64,000 nt of DNA, from positions 1,426,001-1,490,000 of the forward strand of contig NZ_CP154845.1 in NCBI RefSeq assembly GCF_047302285.1. The letters run 5' to 3'. This DNA is from Robertmurraya sp047302285. Its GTDB lineage: Bacteria > Bacillota > Bacilli > Bacillales > Cytobacillaceae. The translations under genes were made by a program, and so were the position numbers. The notes under the pieces are model-generated. The model was given only the letters and a program-made list of their open reading frames with translations, was not told where the DNA came from and did no database searches. Positions 23,902-32,407 of this stretch are shown here, piece after piece (position 1 is the stretch's first letter; every line of letters starts with the position of its first letter).

Positions 23902-24224
23902 GTAATTATAATTTAATTTTGAATGTGACGGTTAAGATTTATAATTCTATTGTTTTTTTTCAATTATATTTGACTATAAATGCCCCTGCTAATAAAGCGC
24001 TTTCTTTTATGTTAGAAAACCTAACATCAAATCCGTCTTTCTTCTATTATAATAACTTCGAAAAAACTGGGCTTTTTATTTATTAAAAAGCACCGAAATC
24101 ACACATTGAAATTATCGAAAAAATAAAAAAAATTAAAGCAATAAGATTATTGTTGTATCAATTATGTAAGCGTATCCAATTTAATAGAAAAATATAAATT
24201 ATCGCACAATTCGCAAAAATACTG
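23902..24224. other. AT-rich gap with operator-like palindrome
   Basis: No coding frame. It holds a perfect inverted repeat ATGTTAG-N5-CTAACAT (24009-24027), a TATAAT 21 bp further on (24048-24053, weak -35), and a GCTTTTTA-N5-TAAAAAGC hairpin (24071-24091). This arrangement could be a relic regulated promoter with an early terminator. Two partial cre-like motifs near 23998 and 24368 miss key bases. Confidence 0.4.
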
Positions 24225-24253
24225 TTGACGAAGAGGGAAAATGCGAGTAAGAT
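24225..24253 (+). promoter_or_regulatory. Candidate SigA promoter of ilvE
   Basis: TTGACG (24225-24230), a 17-bp spacer and TAAGAT (24248-24253), 150 bp upstream of ilvE and just before the attenuator-like hairpin. Confidence 0.55.
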
Positions 24254-24277
24254 AGTCCTCAAATAAATAATAATAAT

Positions 24278-24347
24278 AAAGAGATGTGCTGCTACAAAGT
24301 GTAACTGCGATTAATATTTTGAATTTTAAGATATATCTCTTTTTTTA
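24278..24347 (+). terminator. Attenuator-like hairpin in the ilvE leader
   Basis: AAAGAGAT (24278-24285) pairs with ATCTCTTT (24335-24342) over 8 bp, enclosing about 49 nt, followed by seven T residues. It lies between the ilvE promoter and start codon, so it would stop most transcripts early unless the stem is opened. No leader peptide or known riboswitch motif is apparent. Confidence 0.5.
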
Positions 24348-24402
24348 CATTTGATTTCAGTCATTTAAAGCGTTTTGATATTAAAGTGAAGAGGTGGGTT
24401 TC

Positions 24403-25305
24403 GTGTCAGAGCAATGGATTTTTCTGAATGATGAATATGTCACGAAAGAAAACGCCAAGGTCTCCGTTTATGACCATGGTTTCCTCTATGGAGATGGAGT
24501 ATTCGAGGGGATTCGCGTATATAGCGGAAATATTTTTAGAATGAAAGAGCATATGAAACGCTTGTATAACTCTGCTAAATCAATTCTACTTACAATTCCT
24601 TATACAGAAGATGAATTAACAGAGATCATTGCGAATACAGTTGAAAAGAACAATGTTGAAGATGCTTATATAAGAGTGGTTATTTCAAGGGGAGTTGGTG
24701 ACCTTGGATTGGATCCATATAAGTGTGCGAAAGCGAGTGTTATCGTCATTGTAGAGCCATTATCCATTTTTCCAAAAGAACTCTATGAGACAGGGCTTGA
24801 AATCATTACTGTGGCGACACGTAGAAATCGACCAGATGTATTAAGTCCAAAAGTAAAGTCCCTTAATTATTTGAACAATGTTCTTGTAAAAATAGAAGCC
24901 CATTTAGCCAATGTGAGTGAGGCACTTATGTTAAATGATCAAGGCTATGTGGCAGAAGGTTCAGCCGACAACGTCTTTATTCTCAAGGATGGCTGCTTTT
25001 TAACACCTCCAGGATATGTTGGAGCTCTTGATGGAATTACGAGAAATGCTGTTATCGATATAGCAAGAGAACTTGGTTACGAGATTAAAGAAGAACCATT
25101 TACAAGACATGATGTGTATACAGCTGACGAAGTTTTCCTGACTGGAACAGCTGCCGAAGTAATTGCAGTTGTGAAAGTGGATGGTAGAGTGATTGGCGAT
25201 GGAGTTCCTGGCGTGCATACGAAGAAATTACTAACGAAGTTTAGGGAGCGAGTTGTGTCAGAAGGTGTAAAGGTATATAGCAAAACAACACCACGAGTAA
25301 GCTAG
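24403..25305 (+). CDS. ilvE: Branched-chain amino-acid aminotransferase IlvE
   Basis: A PLP enzyme interconverting the branched-chain keto acids and valine, leucine and isoleucine. It is a fold-type IV aminotransferase of 300 residues, with VYDHGFLYGDGVFEGIRVY near residue 22, the PLP lysine in SPKVKSLNYLNN near residue 155, and EGSADNVF and FLTGTAAEV later. Start GTG 24403 follows GAGGTGG; an in-frame GTG at 24394 lies within that site. It stands upstream of the T-box, so it may be expressed separately from ilvBHC. In B. subtilis the aminotransferases are encoded elsewhere (ybgE, ywaA). Confidence 0.92.
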   Translation: MSEQWIFLNDEYVTKENAKVSVYDHGFLYGDGVFEGIRVYSGNIFRMKEHMKRLYNSAKSILLTIPYTEDELTEIIANTVEKNNVEDAYIRVVISRGVGDLGLDPYKCAKASVIVIVEPLSIFPKELYETGLEIITVATRRNRPDVLSPKVKSLNYLNNVLVKIEAHLANVSEALMLNDQGYVAEGSADNVFILKDGCFLTPPGYVGALDGITRNAVIDIARELGYEIKEEPFTRHDVYTADEVFLTGTAAEVIAVVKVDGRVIGDGVPGVHTKKLLTKFRERVVSEGVKVYSKTTPRVS

Positions 25306-25324
25306 TAAAGTATCTATATGAAAA

Positions 25325-25613
25325 AGCGACGAAGAGGATAAGTAGTTTTATGGTATGTCGATCGACAGAGAGCCGGAGATGCTGAGAACCGGTGGTCACT
25401 ACATAAAATGAACTCACCTCAGAGTGCTGTCTTGAAAGGGTATCAAGTAGAGGCAGTCGAGTGGCGACACTCGTTATCAAAAAGGCCAGATTTTTGGTCA
25501 TAAGTGCATGCGTATAACGCATGAACAAGGGTGGTACCGTGGAAATGCTACAAAGCCTTTTCATCCCTTATGCCTAGATGTACTAGGCTTACGAGGGGTG
25601 GAAGGGTTTTTTA
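25325..25613 (+). promoter_or_regulatory. T-box leader (Leu specifier) of ilvB-leuD
   Basis: A classical T-box leader. The AGAG-rich Stem I begins near 25325, the specifier CTC (Leu, 25413-25415) sits in GAACTCACC, the T-box sequence AAGGGTGGTACCGTGG is at 25528-25543, and a terminator (CCCTTATGCCTAG against CTAGGCTTACGAGGG, then six T at 25607-25612) precedes ilvB. Uncharged leucyl-tRNA pairing with the specifier and T-box bulge should cause readthrough. A TTGTGT-N17-TATAGC motif (25253-25281) within the end of ilvE is a possible promoter. B. subtilis ilv-leu also uses a CUC specifier. Confidence 0.95.
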
Positions 25614-25652
25614 TTTTGAAAAAAATCGCCAAGGAATAAAGGAGGGCAACGA

Positions 25653-27374
25653 ATGTTACAGGAAACTGCCTTAACAAATACTAAGGCTGAGAACAAAACG
25701 TTAAGCGGCTCGGAGCTTTTACTACATGCTCTGGAAAAGGAAAAAGTTGAAGTCATTTTTGGTTATCCAGGTGGGGCTGTATTACCAATCTACGATAAAA
25801 TCTATGATTCCAAAATTCTTCACGTTTTACCTCGACATGAGCAAGGTGGAATTCATGCGGCTGAAGGATATGCACGAATCACAGGGAAACCAGGCGTTGT
25901 GATTGTAACATCGGGCCCAGGAGCAACAAATATCGTTACAGGATTGACAGATGCCATGATAGATTCGCTTCCGCTTGTTGTATTTACAGGGCAGGTTGCC
26001 ACTGGTGTAATTGGAACAGATGCTTTCCAAGAAGCAGATATTTTAGGGATTACCACTCCGATTACCAAATATAACTATCAGGTAAGAAATATTGAGGATA
26101 TCCCGCACATTATTAAAGAGGCGTTTTATATTGCTAGTTCTGGTAGGCCTGGACCAGTATTAATCGATATTCCAAAGGATATCGCAACGGCGATGGCTGA
26201 AGTACAAGAAGAGAAGGAAATTCAGTTACCAGGCTATCAGCCAACATTGAAGCCAAATTATTTGCAAATTCGCAAGTTGACTGAAACGGTGAGTCGAGCG
26301 AAGAAGCCGGTTATTTTAGCAGGGGCTGGTGTACTTCATAGCAAGGCAGCTAAAGAGTTAAAAGAGTATGCAGAACAGCAAAAAATTCCAGTTGTTCATA
26401 CACTCCTCGGATTAGGTGGATTTCCTGCGAACCATGAACTCTCCTTAGGAATGGCAGGCATGCATGGCTGTTATACCGCCAATATGGCACTATACGAATC
26501 AGATCTCCTTATTAATATTGGAGCTAGATTTGACGACCGATTAACAGGAAACTTAAACCATTTCGCTCCAAGCGCTACGGTCGCTCATATCGATATCGAC
26601 CCAGCTGAAATTGGCAAAAATGTTCCAACTGAAATTCCAGTTGTAGCAGATGCGAAGGAAGCTTTAAAAGAGTTAATTGGCCAAGAAGGAAAGCAGCCTG
26701 TACATGATGAATGGCTGCAAACATTAGCAAGATGGAAGAGTGAATATCCTTATGAATATGAGAAAAGCGAGAGTACTCTTAAGCCACAGAAAGTTTTAGA
26801 AATGCTCTATGAAAAAACAAAGGGGGATGCGATCGTTGTTACTGACGTCGGTCAGCATCAAATGTGGGCTGCTCAATATTATCAATTTTCAAAAGCAAAT
26901 CGATGGGTAACCTCAGGTGGCTTAGGAACGATGGGATTCGGATTACCAGCAAGTATTGGAGCCTCACTCGCAGATAAAGATGCTTGTGTGCTAGCGGTTC
27001 TAGGTGACGGTGGATTTCAGATGAGCACACAGGAGCTTGCGGTGATTCGAGAATTAAATCTACCGATTAAGATTGTGATTCTCAATAATCTAGCCTTAGG
27101 AATGGTTCGACAATGGCAGGAACTCTTTTACAATGAGCGTTATTCCCATAGTAAAAACCCGGTTCAGCCATCCTTTGTGAAACTAGCAGGAGCATATGAC
27201 ATCAAAGGCTATGTGATTGAAACAGAAGCAGAGGCAGAAGAGATATTAAATGAAGTTCTCGAAAATCGTGATCCGGTACTTCTAGATTTCCGTGTTGATG
27301 GAAAGGAAAATGTCTACCCAATGATCGCACCTGGTAAAGGGCTAAATGAAATGGTAGGTGTGAAAAAACAATGA
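25653..27374 (+). CDS. ilvB: Acetolactate synthase large subunit
   Basis: A ThDP enzyme that joins two pyruvates, or pyruvate and 2-oxobutyrate, in branched-chain amino-acid synthesis. It has 573 residues. The N-terminal domain has the catalytic glutamate region PRHEQGGIHAAEGYAR, the central domain has FAD contacts (GARFDDRLTGNL), and the C-terminal ThDP motif is GDGGFQMSTQELA...NNLALGMVRQWQE. The ATG follows AAAGGAGGG, after the T-box terminator. It overlaps ilvH by 4 bp. Confidence 0.97.
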   Translation: MLQETALTNTKAENKTLSGSELLLHALEKEKVEVIFGYPGGAVLPIYDKIYDSKILHVLPRHEQGGIHAAEGYARITGKPGVVIVTSGPGATNIVTGLTDAMIDSLPLVVFTGQVATGVIGTDAFQEADILGITTPITKYNYQVRNIEDIPHIIKEAFYIASSGRPGPVLIDIPKDIATAMAEVQEEKEIQLPGYQPTLKPNYLQIRKLTETVSRAKKPVILAGAGVLHSKAAKELKEYAEQQKIPVVHTLLGLGGFPANHELSLGMAGMHGCYTANMALYESDLLINIGARFDDRLTGNLNHFAPSATVAHIDIDPAEIGKNVPTEIPVVADAKEALKELIGQEGKQPVHDEWLQTLARWKSEYPYEYEKSESTLKPQKVLEMLYEKTKGDAIVVTDVGQHQMWAAQYYQFSKANRWVTSGGLGTMGFGLPASIGASLADKDACVLAVLGDGGFQMSTQELAVIRELNLPIKIVILNNLALGMVRQWQELFYNERYSHSKNPVQPSFVKLAGAYDIKGYVIETEAEAEEILNEVLENRDPVLLDFRVDGKENVYPMIAPGKGLNEMVGVKKQ

Positions 27375-27889
27375 AAAGAATCATTACGTTAACCGTTAAT
27401 AATCGACCAGGTGTATTGAATCGAATTACCAATCTTTTTTCCAAAAGAAATTACAACATTGAAAGCATTACGGTCGGTCATTCTGAAATTGAAGATGTAT
27501 CGAGAATTACATGCGTCGTCAATGTCGAAAATGATCAAGTTATCGAACAAATAACGAAACAATTAAACAAGCAAATAGATGTGTTAAAAGTGACAGATAT
27601 CAGTGAACAATCCATTGTCGCTAGAGAGTTGGCGCTAATCAAGGTGCTCTCAACTCCAAACAATAGAAGTGAAATGAATGCCTTAATTGAGCCATTTAGA
27701 GCTTCGATTGTAGACGTCGGCAAAGATACGCTCGTCATTCAAATTACAGGAGAGTCTGATAAAATTGAAGCCTTTATCGAATTGATGAAGCCATATGGGA
27801 TTAAGGAACTTGCGAGAACAGGCGCGACTGCATTCTTAAGAGGTACTCAACGCTCGAGCAATCAGACAAAAAATATCTCCATCGTTTAA
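27371..27889 (+). CDS. ilvH: Acetolactate synthase regulatory subunit
   Basis: The small subunit that activates IlvB and gives valine feedback. It has 172 residues with an N-terminal ACT domain (LTVNNRPGVLNRITNLFSKR) and a C-terminal ALS_ss domain (GKDTLVIQITGESDKIEAFI). The start overlaps the ilvB stop (ATGA), ensuring balanced synthesis. Confidence 0.96.
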   Translation: MKRIITLTVNNRPGVLNRITNLFSKRNYNIESITVGHSEIEDVSRITCVVNVENDQVIEQITKQLNKQIDVLKVTDISEQSIVARELALIKVLSTPNNRSEMNALIEPFRASIVDVGKDTLVIQITGESDKIEAFIELMKPYGIKELARTGATAFLRGTQRSSNQTKNISIV

Positions 27890-27952
27890 CAATAGGGAAT
27901 CCAGTAATAAAACATATACAAAAACATTACTAGTTGGAAAGGAAGAGGACAA

Positions 27953-28966
27953 ATGGCAAAAATGTACTATAACGGAGATGCAAACGCAAGTTTTTTAGAA
28001 GGGAAAAAGGTGGCGGTAATTGGCTACGGATCACAAGGTCATGCACATGCTTTAAATATGAGAGATAGTGGAGTGAATGTCGTCGTCGGACTCAGAAAAG
28101 GGAAATCTTGGGATAAGGCAGTAGAAGATGGTTTAGAAGTTGTCACAGTGGCTGAAGCAACAGCACAAGCAGATGTAGTTATGATTCTTTTACCAGATGA
28201 GTTGCAACCAAAGGTGTACAAAGAGGAGATTGAGCCAAATTTAACGAATCAAGCCTTAATGTTTGCTCATGGATTCAATATTCATTTTCATCAAATCGTT
28301 CCTCCTAAAACTTGCGATGTCCTATTAGTTGCACCAAAGGGTCCAGGACATTTAGTTAGAAGAACATATGAAGAAGATGCAGGTGTTCCAGCATTGTTCG
28401 CCATCTATCAAGATGTGACTGGAGAGGCAAAAGAGCTAGCCCTTGCTTATGCAAGAGCGATTGGAGCGTTAAGAGCTGGAGCGTTAGAAACAACATTTAA
28501 AGAAGAGACGGAAACAGATTTATTTGGAGAGCAAGCGGTGCTATGTGGAGGAACGACAGCATTGGTGAAAGCAGGATTTGAAACCCTTGTTGAAGCAGGC
28601 TACCAACCAGAATTGGCATATTTTGAAACATTGCATGAATTGAAACTAATTGTTGACCTCATGTATGAAGGTGGATTAGCCGGAATGCGTTATTCTATAT
28701 CTGATACGGCTCAATGGGGTGATTTTGTCACAGGATCACGGATCGTAACGGATGAAGTGAAAAAAGAAATGAAGGCTGTTTTAAAGGATATTCAAGATGG
28801 TCATTTTGCAAAAGGATGGATTCTTGAGAACCAAGCTAATCGTCCAGTATTTAATGCCATTAATGCCAGTGAAAATGAACACCTTATTGAAAAGGTTGGA
28901 GAAGAACTTCGTGCAATGATGCCATTCGTAAATAAAAATCGCAAAAAAGAAGTTGTGACTAAGTAA
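27953..28966 (+). CDS. ilvC: Ketol-acid reductoisomerase
   Basis: An NADPH- and Mg-dependent enzyme that isomerises and reduces acetolactate or acetohydroxybutyrate. The 337-residue class I enzyme has the Rossmann motif GYGSQGHAHALNMRDSG, the PKGPGH segment and the C-terminal metal-binding DLFGEQAVLCGG and EGGLAGMRYSISDTA. The ATG follows GGAAGAGG. The next gene is leuB, not leuA. Confidence 0.97.
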   Translation: MAKMYYNGDANASFLEGKKVAVIGYGSQGHAHALNMRDSGVNVVVGLRKGKSWDKAVEDGLEVVTVAEATAQADVVMILLPDELQPKVYKEEIEPNLTNQALMFAHGFNIHFHQIVPPKTCDVLLVAPKGPGHLVRRTYEEDAGVPALFAIYQDVTGEAKELALAYARAIGALRAGALETTFKEETETDLFGEQAVLCGGTTALVKAGFETLVEAGYQPELAYFETLHELKLIVDLMYEGGLAGMRYSISDTAQWGDFVTGSRIVTDEVKKEMKAVLKDIQDGHFAKGWILENQANRPVFNAINASENEHLIEKVGEELRAMMPFVNKNRKKEVVTK

Positions 28967-29003
28967 GAAATTAATCAAATTATGAAAGGATGGAGGGGTA
29001 ATG

Positions 29004-30116
29004 ATGGAAAAACGGATCGCCGTTCTACCGGGAGATGGTATTGGAAAAGAAGTTACGAGAGGTGCTGTGGAGATTCTTCGTGCCATCGGAGAAAGATTTG
29101 GACATCAGTTCTCCTTCTCATATGGACATATTGGTGGTGGTGCTGTTGATGAGGTAGGTACACCATTACCTGATGTGACGATTGACCTTTGTAAAGGAAG
29201 CGACGCAGTCCTATTGGGAGCAGTGGGAGGTCCGAAATGGGATCGATTACCTGTCCATCTCCGTCCAGAACAAGGTTTATTAAAAATCCGTAAAGAGTTA
29301 GGTTTATATGCAAATTTGCGACCAACTCTCTATTATTCTAGTCTTGCTGAAGCATCACCATTAAAAAGAGAAGTAATTGAAGAAGTTGACTTGCTTATGG
29401 TTCGTGAGTTAACCGGTGGTCTTTATTTTGGAAAACCAAGTGAACGAATGAAGCAGGATGGTCAAGACGTGGTCGTCGATACACTGTTTTACGAAAAGGC
29501 CGAAATGACAAGGGTCATTAAGCTTGCGTTTGAATTAGCCCAAAATCGCCGTGGTCACGTTACTTCTGTAGATAAAGCGAATGTCTTGGAATCAAGTAGG
29601 ATGTGGAGGGAAGTAGCAGAAGAGGTAGGTCAACTATACCCTGAGGTCACCCTTGAACATATGCTTGTCGACAACGCAGCCATGCAGATGGTGCGCAATC
29701 CAAAACAATTTGATGTGGTCGTAACAGAGAATATGTTTGGTGATATTTTGAGTGATGAAGCGTCTGTATTAACTGGCTCTCTCGGAATGTTACCTTCTGC
29801 AAGTATTTCTGAAAAAGGTCCATATTTATATGAGCCAATTCATGGTTCTGCCCCTGATATTGAAGGGCAAAATATCGCTAATCCACTTGCTACTATTCTA
29901 TCTGTTGCAATGATGCTACGTGTCTCCTTCGGGTTAGAGAAAGAAGCGAAAGCAGTGGAAACGGCAGTAGATGAAGTACTTACTAGCGGCTATCGAACGA
30001 AAGATATCGCCTCTGCCGGAACAAAGCTTTTGACTACGACAGAAATGGTCGAAGAGGTTAAGGCGACAATTCTAGATAATGAAACGATCCAAAGTATAAT
30101 GGGTTGTTACTCATAA
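29004..30116 (+). CDS. leuB: 3-Isopropylmalate dehydrogenase
   Basis: It oxidises and decarboxylates 3-isopropylmalate to the leucine keto-acid precursor using NAD. The 370-residue protein shows AVLPGDGIGKEV, the family-specific VRELTGGLYFG, VDNAAMQMVRNP, ENMFGDILSDEAS and EPIHGSAPDI. Two ATGs lie in tandem (29001 and 29004). The second is preferred because it aligns with B. subtilis LeuB and sits at better distance from GGAGGGG. It begins only 37 bp after ilvC, the place where leuA would be expected. Confidence 0.95.
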   Translation: MEKRIAVLPGDGIGKEVTRGAVEILRAIGERFGHQFSFSYGHIGGGAVDEVGTPLPDVTIDLCKGSDAVLLGAVGGPKWDRLPVHLRPEQGLLKIRKELGLYANLRPTLYYSSLAEASPLKREVIEEVDLLMVRELTGGLYFGKPSERMKQDGQDVVVDTLFYEKAEMTRVIKLAFELAQNRRGHVTSVDKANVLESSRMWREVAEEVGQLYPEVTLEHMLVDNAAMQMVRNPKQFDVVVTENMFGDILSDEASVLTGSLGMLPSASISEKGPYLYEPIHGSAPDIEGQNIANPLATILSVAMMLRVSFGLEKEAKAVETAVDEVLTSGYRTKDIASAGTKLLTTTEMVEEVKATILDNETIQSIMGCYS

Positions 30117-30155
30117 TTTTTATGAGCAGGTCTCTTTCACATTAAGTACATCTTG

Positions 30156-30178
30156 AACACGGCCTATTTGGTCGTGTT
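30156..30178 (+). other. Intercistronic stem-loop between leuB and leuC
   Basis: AACACGGCC pairs with GGTCGTGTT (one G-T wobble) around TATTT, followed by a loose T/A tail. It could be a partial terminator or an mRNA-stability element between leuB and leuC. Confidence 0.45.
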
Positions 30179-30206
30179 TATTATTAAAAATTAGGAGGGG
30201 GAAAGA

Positions 30207-31619
30207 ATGGGGAAATCCATAGTTGATAAAATTTGGGAACGTCATATAGTCTACAGGGAAGTGGAGAAGCCAGATTTACTCTATATCGATTTACATCTTG
30301 TGCATGAAGTAACGTCCCCACAGGCTTTTTCGGGGTTAAGAATGAAAAATCGCAAAGTTCGTAGGCCGGATAAAACATTTGCCACAATGGATCACAATGT
30401 TCCAACGATTAATCGAAAACAAATAGATGACCAAGTGGCATTAAACCAAATGACAACCCTTGAAAAAAACTGTCTTGAGTTCGGAATCGAACTTGCGGGC
30501 ATTGATAGTCCGGAGCAAGGGATCGTTCATGTCATCGGACCAGAATTAGGTTTAACACAGCCAGGGAAAACAATTGTTTGTGGGGATAGTCATACTTCAA
30601 CTCACGGAGCATTTGGAGCACTTGCATTTGGTATTGGAACAAGTGAGGTCGAGCATGTATTAGCTACGCAAACATTATGGCAGTCAAAACCGAAAACTTT
30701 AAAGTTGGAAATTAATGGGGAATTAGCAGAGGGCGTGACAGCAAAAGATGTCATTCTCTATGTTTTAGCAAACTATGGTATTAAATTTGGAACAGGGTAT
30801 GTCATTGAATATTGCGGTGATGTCATTAAGAACTTATCAATGGAAGAACGAATGACGATTTGCAATATGTCAATCGAAGGTGGAGCTAGAGCAGGCTTGG
30901 TAAGTCCAGATGAGACAACCTTCTCTTATTTAAGAGGAAGAAAGCATGTGCCAAAGGGAGAACTTTTTGATGAATGTGTAGATAATTGGAAAGCTCTTGC
31001 CTCTGATGAAGACGCTGAATATGACAAGGTCATTGAAATTGATGGGTCTGATATTGCACCAATGGTCAGTTGGGGAACAAACCCTTCCATGACGGCTAAA
31101 GTGGATGGACAAATTCCGACACAAGAAGAGTGTGAAACGGTATTGGAAAAGGAGTCCCTTTCAAGAGCTTTAACTTATATGGGTTTAAAAGAAGGTCAAA
31201 AAATAGCAGATATAAAAATTCAGCATGTATTCATCGGTTCTTGCACGAACTCTAGAATTGAAGATATTCGCGCAGCGGCAGAGATCGTGAAAGGGAAGCA
31301 GGTTCATCCTGATGTTCGCGCATTAGTGGTACCAGGTTCTCAGTTTGTAAAAAGGACAGCAGAGGAAGAAGGCTTGAATCACATTTTTGAAGAGGCAGGT
31401 TTTGAATGGCGTGATGCAGGCTGTAGCATGTGCTTAAGCATGAATGCAGATGTTGTGCCAAGCGGGGAACACTGTGCGTCTACTTCAAATCGAAACTTTG
31501 AAGGACGTCAAGGGGCTGGAGCTAGAACACACTTGGTCAGTCCGCAAATGGCAGCAGCTGCAGCATTAAATGGTCATTTTATAGATATTCGTAAACGATA
31601 TACCGTCAAAACAGTGTAA
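30207..31619 (+). CDS. leuC: 3-Isopropylmalate dehydratase large subunit
   Basis: With LeuD it isomerises 2- to 3-isopropylmalate using a [4Fe-4S] cluster. The 470-residue aconitase-superfamily protein has the cluster cysteines in IGSCTNSRIEDI and in DAGCSMCLSMNAD, plus CGDSHTSTHGAFGA and GTNPSM. The ATG follows TTAGGAGGGGG. leuD starts 13 bp downstream. Confidence 0.97.
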   Translation: MGKSIVDKIWERHIVYREVEKPDLLYIDLHLVHEVTSPQAFSGLRMKNRKVRRPDKTFATMDHNVPTINRKQIDDQVALNQMTTLEKNCLEFGIELAGIDSPEQGIVHVIGPELGLTQPGKTIVCGDSHTSTHGAFGALAFGIGTSEVEHVLATQTLWQSKPKTLKLEINGELAEGVTAKDVILYVLANYGIKFGTGYVIEYCGDVIKNLSMEERMTICNMSIEGGARAGLVSPDETTFSYLRGRKHVPKGELFDECVDNWKALASDEDAEYDKVIEIDGSDIAPMVSWGTNPSMTAKVDGQIPTQEECETVLEKESLSRALTYMGLKEGQKIADIKIQHVFIGSCTNSRIEDIRAAAEIVKGKQVHPDVRALVVPGSQFVKRTAEEEGLNHIFEEAGFEWRDAGCSMCLSMNADVVPSGEHCASTSNRNFEGRQGAGARTHLVSPQMAAAAALNGHFIDIRKRYTVKTV

Positions 31620-31632
31620 GGAGGGTGATGAA

Positions 31633-32223
31633 ATGACTGGATTGAAAAAACTTAAGGGAAAAGCGGTGGCGTTTGACCGCGCGAACGTCGATACTGACCA
31701 AATTATTCCAAAGCAGTTTCTAAAGAGAATTGAGAAAACTGGTTTTGGGAGATTCCTATTTTATGATTGGCGCTATAAAGCTGAAGGAGTACTTAACGAA
31801 GATTTTGAGTTAAACAAACCAGAAAACCAGGGAGCAACTTTTTTAATTGCCAATGATAATTTTGGCTGTGGTTCTTCAAGAGAACATGCTCCTTGGGCTT
31901 TGCTAGATTATGGATTCAAAGCGGTTATCGCCCCTTCATTTGCAGATATTTTTAACCAAAACTGCTTGAAAAATGGAATTCTTCCGATTGTTTTAAAGGA
32001 AGAAGAAGTGAAATTCTTACTCCAAAAAGGAAAAGAAAAAGCTTTTGCTCTTCATATTGATTTAGTAGAACAAACAGTCACAGATGAAGAAGGTTTCACG
32101 GCGACTTTTCCTATTTCGGATTACTGGAAAACAATGCTTGTGAATGGTTGGGATGAAATCGAAATCACCCTTCAATTAGACGAAAAGATCTCCGCCTATG
32201 AGCAAAAGCTCCCGGTTTATTGA
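31633..32223 (+). CDS. leuD: 3-Isopropylmalate dehydratase small subunit
   Basis: The swivel-domain partner of LeuC. The 196-residue protein has the DTDQIIPKQFLKR and NDNFGCGSSREHAPWAL motifs that form part of the active site. The ATG follows GGAGGG at the end of leuC. It is the last gene of the ilv-leu operon, with a terminator 15 bp after the stop codon. Confidence 0.96.
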   Translation: MTGLKKLKGKAVAFDRANVDTDQIIPKQFLKRIEKTGFGRFLFYDWRYKAEGVLNEDFELNKPENQGATFLIANDNFGCGSSREHAPWALLDYGFKAVIAPSFADIFNQNCLKNGILPIVLKEEEVKFLLQKGKEKAFALHIDLVEQTVTDEEGFTATFPISDYWKTMLVNGWDEIEITLQLDEKISAYEQKLPVY

Positions 32224-32238
32224 ATAAATAAAGATGAA

Positions 32239-32270
32239 AAGCAATCGGCTAGTAAGTCGGTTGCTTTCTT
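32239..32270 (+). terminator. Terminator of the ilv-leu operon
   Basis: AGCAATCGGC and GTCGGTTGCT pair with wobbles around a 6-nt loop; the tail is TTTCTT. Confidence 0.7.
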
Positions 32271-32407
32271 CTGAACATATTGGATGATTATGGTCATAAA
32301 ACTAACTTAACAACTGCTCATTCTTAGCTTTTCCCATTGCTGTCTGCTTGCAGATATGTTTTAGAACGTGCTAAACTTACCTCAACTAATTTGAAGGGGT
32401 ATTTTAT

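Noticed and set aside
23996..24012. cre site upstream of ilvE
   Set aside because: AAAGCGCTTTC core is attractive, but the outer TG and CA positions fail (about 11 of 14). The motif at 24368 reaches 12 of 14 but misses one G and one C.
24318..24332. CodY box in the ilvE leader
   Set aside because: Differs from AATTTTCWGAAAATT at four or more positions and lies within the attenuator hairpin.
25241..25564. Minus-strand 107-codon frame over the T-box
   Set aside because: It lies opposite the ilvE end and T-box structural RNA and has no coding features.
28967..29003. Remnant of leuA
   Set aside because: Only 37 bp lie between ilvC and leuB, all accounted for by the leuB ribosome binding site and spacer.
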